Source: Pseudomonadota bacterium
GTDB lineage: Bacteria; Pseudomonadota; Gammaproteobacteria; Burkholderiales; Rhodocyclaceae
Length of the DNA: 13,196 nucleotides
Direction: 5' to 3'
Assembly: GCA_023459095.1 (NCBI GenBank)
Contig: JAEWVQ010000218.1
Location: forward strand, 1-13,196
In this document: in pieces, positions 1 through 7,418 of the stretch
Numbering within the stretch: position 1 is the stretch's first letter
Layout of the letters: each line of letters opens with the position of its first letter
Made by a program: the position numbers and the translations under genes
The notes under the pieces: model-generated
What the model saw: the letters and a program-made list of their open reading frames with translations, nothing else
The model's database searches: none
Told to the model about the DNA's origin: nothing

Positions 1-825
1 GATCACGATGCCGAAGAACACCCAGCCGTAGACGATGTGGATGAAGCCCTCGACGAACTCGGAACCGAAGTGGTAGCCCACGCGCACCGTGATGTAGGCC
101 CGGACCCAGTTGGCGACGATGGGCACCAGCAGCGCGACGAGCATGAACAGCAGGCGGCGCTTCAGGCTGGAATAGTTCAGGTAGGCGTAAAGCGCCCCCA
201 CCATCAGCGACGCGACCAGGTAGCGCAGGCCGCTGCACGCCTCCACCACCGACCAGCGGCCGTTGGGAATCACGAAGTGCAGGCCTTCCTGGTACACCGG
301 CACCCCCGTCGCGCGCAGCGCGAACACGGTGAAATCGGCGGTATGGCGCATCAGGACGGGAAGCAGGAACTCCCCGATCGGGACGCCGAAGAACAGGAAC
401 AAGAACGGAAACGCGAGCACGCGGGCGATGCGCAGGCCGCACACGGCGACGCACCCTGCGACCAGCACCAGGGCGAGGCTGGCATGGCTCAGCGCGGCAA
501 CGCTGACCACCTCTCCGGCCAGCCAGCCCAATCCGCTCAGCGCCAGCACCGGCAGCACCACGGCCGCGGGCGCCGGCCTCAACCCGCCCAGCGCCTCGCG
601 CTTGCGCCACACCAGCCAGGCGAACAGCGGCAGCACGACCAGACCATGGGCGAAGGTGTCGGAGCGCCACCAGATGCCGGCGATATCCGATGCCGTCGGC
701 CAGTACCAGACCCCCCCCCATGCGAACATCGCGGCGAGGAGGCCGGCGATGCGGCCGAACTGCCCCGCGCGGCCGTCGAAGGCCGGGTCGGAAGACGCCA
801 GCACGGCTTCGGCTTCATGCTTCAT
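1..825 (-). CDS. xrtA: Exosortase A (XrtA), N-terminal 275 residues; runs off the left edge
   Basis: Integral inner-membrane cysteine protease/transpeptidase that recognises the C-terminal PEP-CTERM tripartite signal of exported proteins and processes them during surface sorting. The frame is open from the ATG at 825 to base 1, giving 275 codons with no stop. Several hydrophobic helices are visible (about residues 25-42, 60-73, 87-130, 136-150, 203-216, 225-240). The family's catalytic set is present: Cys197 in VVEACSGLRY, Arg242 in ANWVRAY and His263 in FIHIVYGWVFFG. The segment GLHFVIPNGRWSVVEACSG is typical of the XrtA subgroup. The start lies 8 bases after the FemAB stop, with a GGGGTGAGGG stretch as likely ribosome binding site. 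Codons 36-39 contain a run of nine G (711-719). The remaining C-terminal part, which in many XrtA proteins carries an EpsI-like domain, lies outside the window, so its presence cannot be judged. Confidence 0.95.
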   Translation of the reverse strand, partial: MKHEAEAVLASSDPAFDGRAGQFGRIAGLLAAMFAWGGVWYWPTASDIAGIWWRSDTFAHGLVVLPLFAWLVWRKREALGGLRPAPAAVVLPVLALSGLGWLAGEVVSVAALSHASLALVLVAGCVAVCGLRIARVLAFPFLFLFFGVPIGEFLLPVLMRHTADFTVFALRATGVPVYQEGLHFVIPNGRWSVVEACSGLRYLVASLMVGALYAYLNYSSLKRRLLFMLVALLVPIVANWVRAYITVRVGYHFGSEFVEGFIHIVYGWVFFGIVI

Positions 826-833
826 GACAACCC

Positions 834-1880
834 TCACCCCAGATTACGCACGATGTGCGGACCGAGCGCATTCGCCACCGGCAGCGGCAGGCGCTTCCAC
901 AGAGCAATGAAGGCGCGGTACTTCGGATTCATCGGGTTGTTCTGCGGCACCGTGTCGCGCTTGTACAGGCGGTACTCGTAGGACAGCGGCTGCGGCTCGA
1001 AGCCCCAGTTCTTCTTGAAGCTGTAGGGCCCGGTGCCGACCTTGCTGCGGCCGTAGTCGAACACCCGGCAGCCGCGCTCGCAGGCACGGCGCATCAGTTC
1101 CCAGTACTTGAAGTCGTTGGCGGCGAACTCGCGCGCGGCGGTGTCGTCGCCGGCGTAGTAGGGCAGCACCTCGTCGCGGAAGTAGAAGCTGAGCACGCTC
1201 GACAGCGGCCGGCCGGCGGTATCCACCACGGTGAGCACCTCGCAGGCCTCGCCGAACACCGCCTGCAGGCGCTGGAAAAATCGTTTGGGCAGGGCCGGCG
1301 TGCCGTGGCGCCGGACGTTGTCGGCGTAGAGCGCGAAGAAGGTGTCGACGTCGGCGTCGATCCGGCTGACGAGGCCGTTGCCGATGCCCTTCCTGACCAT
1401 TGCCCGCTGCTTGCGCGGGATCGCCAGCATGTTGGCCTCGACCTCGGGCAGGATGGGCTTGCGGAAGGTGACGTAGAGCGTCTGCTGCGGCCAGTCCTGG
1501 TGACGCGGCACGCGGTTGCGGTATTCGAGATGCTGCACGCCGAGGCCGCGCGCAAGCCGGTCGGCCTCGGCCTCGAGCAGCGACGCCGCCTCGGCGGCAC
1601 CGGCGATGCCGCCGTACACGCAGAACGGCAGCGAGGTCAGCGCATGGCCGAACAGCCGGCTGCGGACCTCGGCCAGCGGCAGCACGGCGATGATCTCGCC
1701 GGCGCGCTCGGCGTACAGGAAATGGCAGCGGTGACGGAACACGCTCTCGATGAGGTCCTGCCACGCCGACAGGTGGAAGAAGCTCGCATCGGGGCACGCC
1801 TGCACGAAGGCGTCCCAGCGCCCGGCGGCGGCGGGGTCGTGGGCGGGCAGGCGGCGAACGGTGATCGGCAGACGGTCCAT
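834..1880 (-). CDS. FemAB/GNAT-fold protein of the XrtA/PEP-CTERM system
   Basis: 348 residues. Belongs to the FemAB-like acyl/aminoacyl-transferase fold family regularly encoded in XrtA loci (TIGR03019 type); the actual substrate is not known. Visible features are an N-terminal first GNAT-like half (WDAFVQACPDASFFHLSAW at 22-40) and a second half with the conserved block FDYGRSKVGTGPYSFKKNWG (274-293). The mid region NMLAIPRKQRAMVRKG (150-165) is the basic stretch typical of this family. The N-terminus matches the family's usual start (PITVRRL). I chose the ATG at 1880, 8 bases after the deacetylase stop. A GTG at 1892-1890 overlapping that stop (GTGA) is in frame and would add four residues. 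The reading frame stays open far upstream into the deacetylase gene, but that part is a shadow. Likely cotranscribed and translationally coupled with its neighbours. Function inferred: modification of the exopolysaccharide or of a linked amino-acid/acyl group. Confidence 0.9.
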   Translation of the reverse strand: MDRLPITVRRLPAHDPAAAGRWDAFVQACPDASFFHLSAWQDLIESVFRHRCHFLYAERAGEIIAVLPLAEVRSRLFGHALTSLPFCVYGGIAGAAEAASLLEAEADRLARGLGVQHLEYRNRVPRHQDWPQQTLYVTFRKPILPEVEANMLAIPRKQRAMVRKGIGNGLVSRIDADVDTFFALYADNVRRHGTPALPKRFFQRLQAVFGEACEVLTVVDTAGRPLSSVLSFYFRDEVLPYYAGDDTAAREFAANDFKYWELMRRACERGCRVFDYGRSKVGTGPYSFKKNWGFEPQPLSYEYRLYKRDTVPQNNPMNPKYRAFIALWKRLPLPVANALGPHIVRNLG

Positions 1881-1888
1881 GGCCAGAG

Positions 1889-2728
1889 TCACGCCACGTC
1901 GCGGAACACGGTGTCCGCACGCCCCCAGCGGAAATCGCCGAGCAGGCGCCGCAGGCGGCCTTCGGTGCGGGCCAGATTCACGTAGTGGCGAAAGCGGGTC
2001 TTGGCGGTGGCGTCGTGCACGCGGGGCTGTGCCGGGTCTACTTCCCACGGGTGGAAGTAGAAGATCGCCGGCCGCCGGTCCGCGCGATTGACGCGCGCGA
2101 TCTGCCAGCGCGACAGCGCGTACGGCAGCAGGCGGAAATAGCCGCCGCCGCCCGCCGGCCAGTTGCGCCCGAACCAGCGCATCGTCGTCACCGGGATTTC
2201 GATCAGGCCGCTGGCGAGGCGGTAGGGAAAGCGCGGCGCGTCGGGCATGCCGTAGTGGTCGTGCTTGACCGGGTAGATGCTGGAACTGTAGCGGTAACCG
2301 GCCTCGGCGATGAAATCGTGGGCCCACGGATTGCTCTCGCCGATCGAGAAGCTGGGCGCGCGATAGCCGGTCACCGCATGGCCGGAAATGTCTTCGAGCA
2401 CCGCCTTGGCGAGCGCGATGTCGGCGAAGAAGGCCTCCGGGGTCAACGCGCTGGCGCGCTCGTGACCGTATCCGTGGCTGGCGAGTTCGTGGCCGCCATC
2501 GGCGATGCGGCGCACCAGTTGCGGGTAGCGCTCGGCCACCCAGCCGAGGGTGAAGAAGGTCGCCTTGGTGCCGTGGCGGTCGAGCAGTTCGAGGATCAGA
2601 TCGACGTTGCGCTCGACCCGGCAGGGGACGCCGTCCCAGTCCTGGCGCGGGAAGTGCGGCGCCAGCGCGGAGACCTGGAAGTAATCCTCGACGTCGATGG
2701 TGAGGGCGTTGACGATGGGTGCGTTCAT
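1889..2728 (-). CDS. XrtA-associated polysaccharide deacetylase (NodB-like, DUF3473 C-terminus)
   Basis: 279 residues. Carbohydrate esterase family 4 (NodB homology) enzyme expected to remove N- or O-acetyl groups from the exopolysaccharide; this subgroup (TIGR03006 type) occurs in XrtA loci. Motifs in order: TIDVEDYF (10-17) with catalytic Asp12, Asp14 also nearby; SHGYGH (84-89) with metal-binding His85 and His89; GYRAPSFS (121-128); and HPWEVD (226-231) near the active-site His226. The C-terminal part (about 200-279, RLLPYALSRWQIARVNR and after) fits the DUF3473 extension. There is no signal peptide, which is usual for this subgroup and suggests cytoplasmic action or action at the inner face. 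The ATG at 2728 is supported by a perfect AGGAGG at 2742-2737, located inside the end of the epimerase gene, so the two genes are tightly linked (4-base gap). The open frame upstream to 3022 is a shadow of the epimerase. Confidence 0.95.
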   Translation of the reverse strand: MNAPIVNALTIDVEDYFQVSALAPHFPRQDWDGVPCRVERNVDLILELLDRHGTKATFFTLGWVAERYPQLVRRIADGGHELASHGYGHERASALTPEAFFADIALAKAVLEDISGHAVTGYRAPSFSIGESNPWAHDFIAEAGYRYSSSIYPVKHDHYGMPDAPRFPYRLASGLIEIPVTTMRWFGRNWPAGGGGYFRLLPYALSRWQIARVNRADRRPAIFYFHPWEVDPAQPRVHDATAKTRFRHYVNLARTEGRLRRLLGDFRWGRADTVFRDVA

Positions 2729-2732
2729 TGCA

Positions 2733-3881
2733 CTAGCCTCCTGCCGCTTCGCGGGCCTGCAGCCAGGCGGCCAGGTGCGCGGCGATGCGCTCGGCGCAGT
2801 GGCCGTCCCACAGTTCCGGGGTGCGCCCGCGCTTGCCGCCGCCGTCGATGATCGCGGCCGCGGCCGCGACCACCGCCCCCGGCTCGATGCCGACCAGGGT
2901 ATTGGTGCCCTGCTCCACGGTGATCGGACGCTCGGTGTTCTCGCGCACGGTGAGGCAGGGCACGCCGAGCGCGGTGGTTTCCTCCTGGATACCTCCTGAG
3001 TCGGTGAGCACCAGGGTCGCACCGGCCATCAGGCCGAGCATTTCCAGATAGCCCTGCGGCGGCAGGACGAGGAAGCCCGGAGCGTCGAGGCGCGCGCCGA
3101 GGCCGAAACGCTCCAGGTTGGCGCGCGTGCGCGGGTGCAGCGCGAAGATCAGCGGAATGCGCCGCGAAATCTCGCGCAGGGCCTCGACCAGCGGGCCGAG
3201 CACGGCGGGATCGTCCACGTTCGACGGTCGATGCAGGGTGACCACGCCGTAGCCACCGGCAATGCGTGCGGCATCGAAGCCGGCCGCCGCGACCAACGCC
3301 GCCGGGGCCACCGCCTTGGGCAGGCTGGCGCGCAGGCTGTCGATCATGACGTTGCCGACGAACACCGCACGCGCATGATCGATGCCCTCGCGGGCAAGGT
3401 TGTCGTGGGCGCTGCGCTCGGTGGTGTAGAGCACGTCGGAGAGCTGGTCGGTCAGGATGCGGTTGATCTCCTCCGGCATCCGGCGGTCGCCGCTGCGCAG
3501 CCCGGATTCGACGTGGAGCACGGGAATGCCGCGCTTGGCCGCGACCAGCGCGCACGCCAGGGTGGAGTTGACGTCGCCCACCACCAGCACCGCGCGCGCG
3601 CCGTGCTGGTCGAGAACCGGTTCGAAGCGCTTCATGACTTCGGCGGTCTGTACCGCGTGGGAGCCGGAACCGACCGCGAGATTGACCTCGGGCTCGGGGA
3701 GTTCGAGGTCGGCGAACAGCCGGTCCTTCATCGCCGGATCGTAGTGCTGGCCGGTGTGGACGAGCAGGGTCGGCAAGGGCGGACAATGCGCGGCGAAGGC
3801 GCGGATGATCGGCGCCATCTTCATGTAGTTGGGGCGGGCGCCGACCACACAGACGATGGGCGCGACGGGGTGATCACTCAT
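2733..3881 (-). CDS. wecB: Non-hydrolysing UDP-N-acetylglucosamine 2-epimerase
   Basis: 382 residues, the usual length for the family. Interconverts UDP-GlcNAc and UDP-ManNAc in the cytoplasm, supplying ManNAc-type precursors for polysaccharide. Visible signatures: VGARPNYMKMAPI (13-25), TGQHYD (43-48), GDVNST (102-107, Asp103), HVESGLRSGDRRMPEE (123-138, containing the conserved acidic residues Glu125 and Glu138), TLHRPSN (215-221, His217) and TDSGGIQEE (293-301), which binds the UDP phosphates. The start ATG overlaps the preceding ATPase stop as ATGA (3881-3878), a classic sign of translational coupling. Its position between the XrtA ATPase and the deacetylase suggests that the exopolysaccharide made here contains ManNAc or a derivative such as ManNAcA. 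That sugar assignment is an inference. No UDP-ManNAc dehydrogenase (WecC) is seen in the window. Confidence 0.95.
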   Translation of the reverse strand: MSDHPVAPIVCVVGARPNYMKMAPIIRAFAAHCPPLPTLLVHTGQHYDPAMKDRLFADLELPEPEVNLAVGSGSHAVQTAEVMKRFEPVLDQHGARAVLVVGDVNSTLACALVAAKRGIPVLHVESGLRSGDRRMPEEINRILTDQLSDVLYTTERSAHDNLAREGIDHARAVFVGNVMIDSLRASLPKAVAPAALVAAAGFDAARIAGGYGVVTLHRPSNVDDPAVLGPLVEALREISRRIPLIFALHPRTRANLERFGLGARLDAPGFLVLPPQGYLEMLGLMAGATLVLTDSGGIQEETTALGVPCLTVRENTERPITVEQGTNTLVGIEPGAVVAAAAAIIDGGGKRGRTPELWDGHCAERIAAHLAAWLQAREAAGG

Positions 3882-4933
3882 GAGGGTTTGTCTCCGGCGG
3901 ACGCATCGTTGCGCACCGCCTGCAGCAACTGGTTGAGGACCGCGAGCGTGGCCGAGACCGACTGCTCGAGGCTGGCGAGGCGCGCCTCGATGCGCTGGAC
4001 GTCGAAGTTCGCCGCCATGTCGGCGACCTCGCGCAGCGTTTCCGGGCTGACCTGCAGGCGGTCGAGGGCAAGGCCGGCGAGCGCCGGCGCGGGCCTGCCG
4101 GCGGCTGCCGCGCCGGGGGCGGCGAATTCGTCCTTGAGCTCACGGATCACCTCCTGCACGTCGGCCTCGCCGATGCGGTGGCGTTCGGCGAGAAAGGCCG
4201 CGAGCAGCAGGCGGTCGCACAAGGTGTTGATGCGCCGCGGGATGCCGCCGGTGTGGGCGTAGATCGCGGTGAACGCAGCGGCTTCGAACAGCGGATCGTC
4301 GCTCCAGCCGACGTGGCGCAGGCGGTGCTCGATGTAGGAACGGGTCTCGCTCGCGTCGAGCGGTCCGAGGTGGTAGGAGGCGATCACGCGCTGGCGCAGC
4401 TGCTGCATCGCCGCGCCCTGCATGATGTCGCGGAACTCGGGCTGGCCGATCAGGAAGCTTTGCAGCAGCGCATGATCTTCGAGCTGGAAGTTCGACAGCA
4501 TGCGCAGTTCCTCGACCGCGGCCGGGGTGAGGTTCTGTGCCTCGTCGACGATCAGCAGCGCGCGCTTGCCCGCCGCCGTGGTCGACACCAGAAAGGTCTC
4601 CAGCGCGAGCAGCAGTCCGGCCTTGTCCAGATTGCGGCTCGGCAGGCCGAACGCCGCAGCGACCATGCGCAGGATGTCGTCGGCATCGATCTGGGTGCTC
4701 ACCAGGTTCGCCGCCACGACCTTGGCCGGATAGAGATGCTCGAGCAGGCTGCGCACGATCGTGGTCTTGCCCGCGCCGATCTCGCCGGTGATGACGATGA
4801 AGCCTTCGCTCTGGTGCAGACCGTATTCGAGATAGGCCATCGCCCGGCGATGCCCGCGGCTGCCGAAGAAGAAGGCCGGATCCGGATTGAGCTGGAACGG
4901 CTTGCTGCGCAGATTGAAATACGATTCGTACAT
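3878..4933 (-). CDS. XrtA-associated ExeA-like AAA ATPase with coiled-coil tail
   Basis: 351 residues. An AAA+ ATPase related to the general-secretion ATPase ExeA/GspA, of the PEP-CTERM locus subgroup (TIGR03015 type). Its exact job in polysaccharide export is not established. The N-terminus MYESYFNLRSKPFQLNPDP is highly typical. The Walker A motif is GEIGAGKTT (50-58) and the Walker B motif is ALLIVDEAQ (125-133). A sensor-like region with an arginine finger lies near RQRVIASYHL (about 185-194), and the lid helix around GGIPRRINTLCDRLL (about 229-243). The core ends near residue 268. After it comes an Ala/Pro linker and a predicted amphipathic/coiled-coil segment (about 300-340, containing RIEARLASLEQSVSATL) that goes beyond the roughly 270-residue core. 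The start lies 11 bases after the beta-barrel gene's stop. No transmembrane segment is seen, so it probably works at the cytoplasmic face. Confidence 0.93.
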   Translation of the reverse strand: MYESYFNLRSKPFQLNPDPAFFFGSRGHRRAMAYLEYGLHQSEGFIVITGEIGAGKTTIVRSLLEHLYPAKVVAANLVSTQIDADDILRMVAAAFGLPSRNLDKAGLLLALETFLVSTTAAGKRALLIVDEAQNLTPAAVEELRMLSNFQLEDHALLQSFLIGQPEFRDIMQGAAMQQLRQRVIASYHLGPLDASETRSYIEHRLRHVGWSDDPLFEAAAFTAIYAHTGGIPRRINTLCDRLLLAAFLAERHRIGEADVQEVIRELKDEFAAPGAAAAGRPAPALAGLALDRLQVSPETLREVADMAANFDVQRIEARLASLEQSVSATLAVLNQLLQAVRNDASAGDKPS

Positions 4934-4944
4934 CGGGCGCCCGG

Positions 4945-6504
4945 TCAGAATTGCATGCCGAGGTTTGCGATCACCGCGTTTTCGGTGAAATCGTTGCCGC
5001 CGCCGGACCCGTCCGCGCGCTGATGGCGGTAGTTCAGCCCACCGAAGGTGCGCGCCCCGAGTTGCGTGGTCATCCCCACCGAGATCAGCAGCCGGCGGGT
5101 TTCAGGCGCCCGCCCGCCGCCGCTACTGCTGCCGTCGGTGTGCGAGCGGGTCGCCGAGAGGTTCAGCGACGAGATTCCCGACAGGCGATGACTCAGCGTC
5201 ACGGTCGCGGAATTGGTCTTGATCCGGCTCGAGATCGCGAAGTCGTCCTCCGCCGACAGGCCGCTGATCGAGCCAAGCGAGTCGCGGTCCGAGCGCCGCA
5301 CCGAAAACGACAGCACGTTGCGCACGCCTTGCAGCGTGAACCCAGCGCCGAAGCTGCGCTGCAAAAAATAGGAATTGGAGCGGATCGCGTCCGTCATGCC
5401 GGTCGAGGGGTAGCCGAGCAGCTGCCGGACGAAGGCCTCGCGCTGGGCCGCATCGGGCAGTTGGGCGATCACTTCCGGAGCATTGTAGAACTGCAGGAAG
5501 AGCGGATCCTCGAAGATGCCGCCGCCGAGCGTGCGCAACGACGATGACACGTCCTTGCTGTAGATCAGGTTCCACGTCGACTGCGGGCGGCGGTAGTTGA
5601 GGCTGAAGTGGTAGCCGCGGCCGAAGAAACGCTCCTCGGTGAGCGCGCTGATCGCCAGGCGCTCGTTGGGATACCAGTCGAAGCCGCCACCGTAGATCGC
5701 GCCGCGCTCGGTGCCGCCGTTCGAGTACTCGTTCGCTTCGTGACCGCCGATCGCGCGCAGCCGGAACTGCGGCGAGAGGTTGACGAACAGGGTTGCGCGC
5801 CCGGCCGCCTCGGTGACTTCGCCGAAGGCGCGGTCGTCGTACTCGGTGCGGCCGTGGCGGTAATCCACCCCCCAGCCGAACAAGCGGCCGTAGCCAGGGT
5901 CGGAGAGCTGCAGCGTCCATTCGCCCAGGCGCTGACCGCTCAGCGCACCGCCCCCGCCTTCCAGCCAGCGCGCCAGGTAACGGAGGATGCCGCGAACATC
6001 GCCGGCGGAAAACTCCAGCCGCGGCGCCAGCGTCCAGGTGCGGACCTCGCTCTCTTCGGCGACGTTGACGTCGTCCGCCGAGCTCGCCCCGGAAAACGCC
6101 GACAGGTTGTTGCGGCTGATCGACGCGCCGAGGTCCACGAACAGCAGCCGCTCGACCGCCTCGATCTCGCCCCGCCCGCTGAGCGCCACGAACGACTTGC
6201 TGCGGCCGCGCTCCTCGGCGTAGGCCACGTTGCGCAGGCGTGCCCTGAGGGAACCGTTGAAACGCCCGCTGTCGCGGGAGATTTCGATGCCCGGGGCGAC
6301 CTCGGCGATCCAGTCGGCGCGCCGGTCGTCGTCGGACTTGCCCACGTTGTCGGTCCAGGTCAGGCGGGTGTCGACCGAGGGGGTGATCCTGACCGTCTGC
6401 GCAGGCGCCCCCTGCGCCGCGAACAGGGCGATCGCCAGCACCCCCAGGCGCCCGGCACGGGCGCAGGACTCAGGCCGCTTCGCTGCGCGTCTCGGCATGG
6501 CCAT
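4945..6504 (-). CDS. PEP-CTERM/XrtA-system outer-membrane beta-barrel protein
   Basis: 519 residues, of the family found next to XrtA exopolysaccharide genes (TIGR03016 type). Likely an outer-membrane barrel that helps polysaccharide leave the cell; the biochemical role is not proven. An Arg-rich n-region and a hydrophobic stretch (about 19-30) followed by QGAPAQ give a signal peptide with probable cleavage after Ala35. The mature start TVRITPSVDTRLTWTDNV resembles other members. The body is rich in alternating strands, Gly and aromatic residues, and the protein ends in Phe (NLGMQF), the usual C-terminal signature for assembly by the Bam complex. The start codon at 6504 lies inside the kinase gene (35-base overlap). 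ATG codons at 6504 and 6498 are both possible and neither has a strong ribosome binding site, which suggests translation coupled to the kinase. Family assignment is from overall resemblance and context. Confidence 0.88.
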   Translation of the reverse strand: MAMPRRAAKRPESCARAGRLGVLAIALFAAQGAPAQTVRITPSVDTRLTWTDNVGKSDDDRRADWIAEVAPGIEISRDSGRFNGSLRARLRNVAYAEERGRSKSFVALSGRGEIEAVERLLFVDLGASISRNNLSAFSGASSADDVNVAEESEVRTWTLAPRLEFSAGDVRGILRYLARWLEGGGGALSGQRLGEWTLQLSDPGYGRLFGWGVDYRHGRTEYDDRAFGEVTEAAGRATLFVNLSPQFRLRAIGGHEANEYSNGGTERGAIYGGGFDWYPNERLAISALTEERFFGRGYHFSLNYRRPQSTWNLIYSKDVSSSLRTLGGGIFEDPLFLQFYNAPEVIAQLPDAAQREAFVRQLLGYPSTGMTDAIRSNSYFLQRSFGAGFTLQGVRNVLSFSVRRSDRDSLGSISGLSAEDDFAISSRIKTNSATVTLSHRLSGISSLNLSATRSHTDGSSSGGGRAPETRRLLISVGMTTQLGARTFGGLNYRHQRADGSGGGNDFTENAVIANLGMQF

Positions 6505-7405
6505 AACCGTATCCGTATCCGTAATACGCCGCGGTCCCCCGCTCCCGGGTCTTGTTGAGCAGCATCAATTTCACCGGGCAGCTCTCGATCGTCGCCAGCG
6601 CCTGCCTCACCGCGCCGTGCGTGGTGCGTTCGGCCTCGACGACGATGACGACCTGCCCCATGTGCGAGGCGAGCACGCGCGCTTCGGTGGTGACCAGCAG
6701 CGGCGGGGAATCGAACACAACGATGCGGTCGGGATAGCGCTTGGCGATCTGCTCGAGCAGGCGGTTCATCGACTCCGAGGCGAGCAGTTCGGTCGCGCGC
6801 TGGTGCGGCATGCCCGCCGGCAGAATGGCGAGTTTCTCGATGTTGGTGCGCAGCAGAACGTCGCCCAGGTCGGACACGTCCCCCGCCAGCACGTCCATCA
6901 GCCCGCGCTCGGGCGGCAGACCGAGGCGGCTCAGGATCGACGGCCGCGACACGTCCGCATCGACCAGCAGCACGGTGTAATCGAGCTCCATGGCGATGCT
7001 GATCGCGAGATTGATCGCGTTGAACGACTTGCCCTCGCCCGGCAGCGCGCTGGTCACCATGATCAGGTTGCCGTTGCGGATCTCCGCCGCGCCGGCACCG
7101 ATCGCGTTGCGCAGCAGGGGGCGCTTGATCACCCGATACTCCTCGGCAATCACCGAGCGTGGCCGCTCGGGAGTGACCATGCCCAGATGCGCCAGGCGCG
7201 CCAGATCGATGTTGACGGTGCGCGACACCGTCGGATTGGGCGCCGGTGCCGGGCTCGCCGCCGGCACCGCAGACGAGGAGCGCGCGCCGGCCGCGTCGTC
7301 CGCATGGACCGGCGCCGCCCCCGGCTGCTCGTCCGGCGGCTCGCCTTGGCCTGCCGCCTGCTTCAACGCATCGAGACGCTGAACCGCTTTTTCGATCAGA
7401 CTCAT
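6470..7405 (-). CDS. XrtA-associated BY-kinase (Wzc/CpsD-like tyrosine autokinase)
   Basis: 311 residues. Cytoplasmic bacterial tyrosine kinase of the PEP-CTERM subgroup (TIGR03018 type). It would pair with the Wzz-like protein encoded just upstream to control polymer length and export through cycles of autophosphorylation. Order: N-terminal helix (MSLIEKAVQRLDAL), an Ala/Pro-rich linker (about 20-62), then the P-loop domain with Walker A SALPGEGKS (119-127), Walker A' VLLVDADVSRP (145-155) and Walker B IVVFDSPP (228-235). The C-terminus carries a tyrosine cluster (Tyr294, 295, 297, 299, 301 in AAYYGYGYGYGHA), the expected autophosphorylation tail. There is no membrane anchor of its own, consistent with a two-protein Wzz/kinase arrangement rather than a single fused Wzc. 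It begins 13 bases after the chain-length gene, with GGGGCAAGG as a possible weak ribosome binding site. The codon for Tyr301 overlaps the start codon of the next gene. Confidence 0.95.
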   Translation of the reverse strand: MSLIEKAVQRLDALKQAAGQGEPPDEQPGAAPVHADDAAGARSSSAVPAASPAPAPNPTVSRTVNIDLARLAHLGMVTPERPRSVIAEEYRVIKRPLLRNAIGAGAAEIRNGNLIMVTSALPGEGKSFNAINLAISIAMELDYTVLLVDADVSRPSILSRLGLPPERGLMDVLAGDVSDLGDVLLRTNIEKLAILPAGMPHQRATELLASESMNRLLEQIAKRYPDRIVVFDSPPLLVTTEARVLASHMGQVVIVVEAERTTHGAVRQALATIESCPVKLMLLNKTRERGTAAYYGYGYGYGHAETRSEAA

Positions 7406-7418
7406 GGCCTTGCCCCGT

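Noticed and set aside
37..981. A 314-codon open frame on the plus strand at the left edge
   Set aside because: It lies opposite the exosortase and FemAB coding regions, and its Gln/His/Arg-rich composition is typical of an antisense shadow.
1881..2327. Upstream extension of the FemAB frame into the deacetylase gene
   Set aside because: The extension is the deacetylase gene read in another frame; the family N-terminus begins near 1880.
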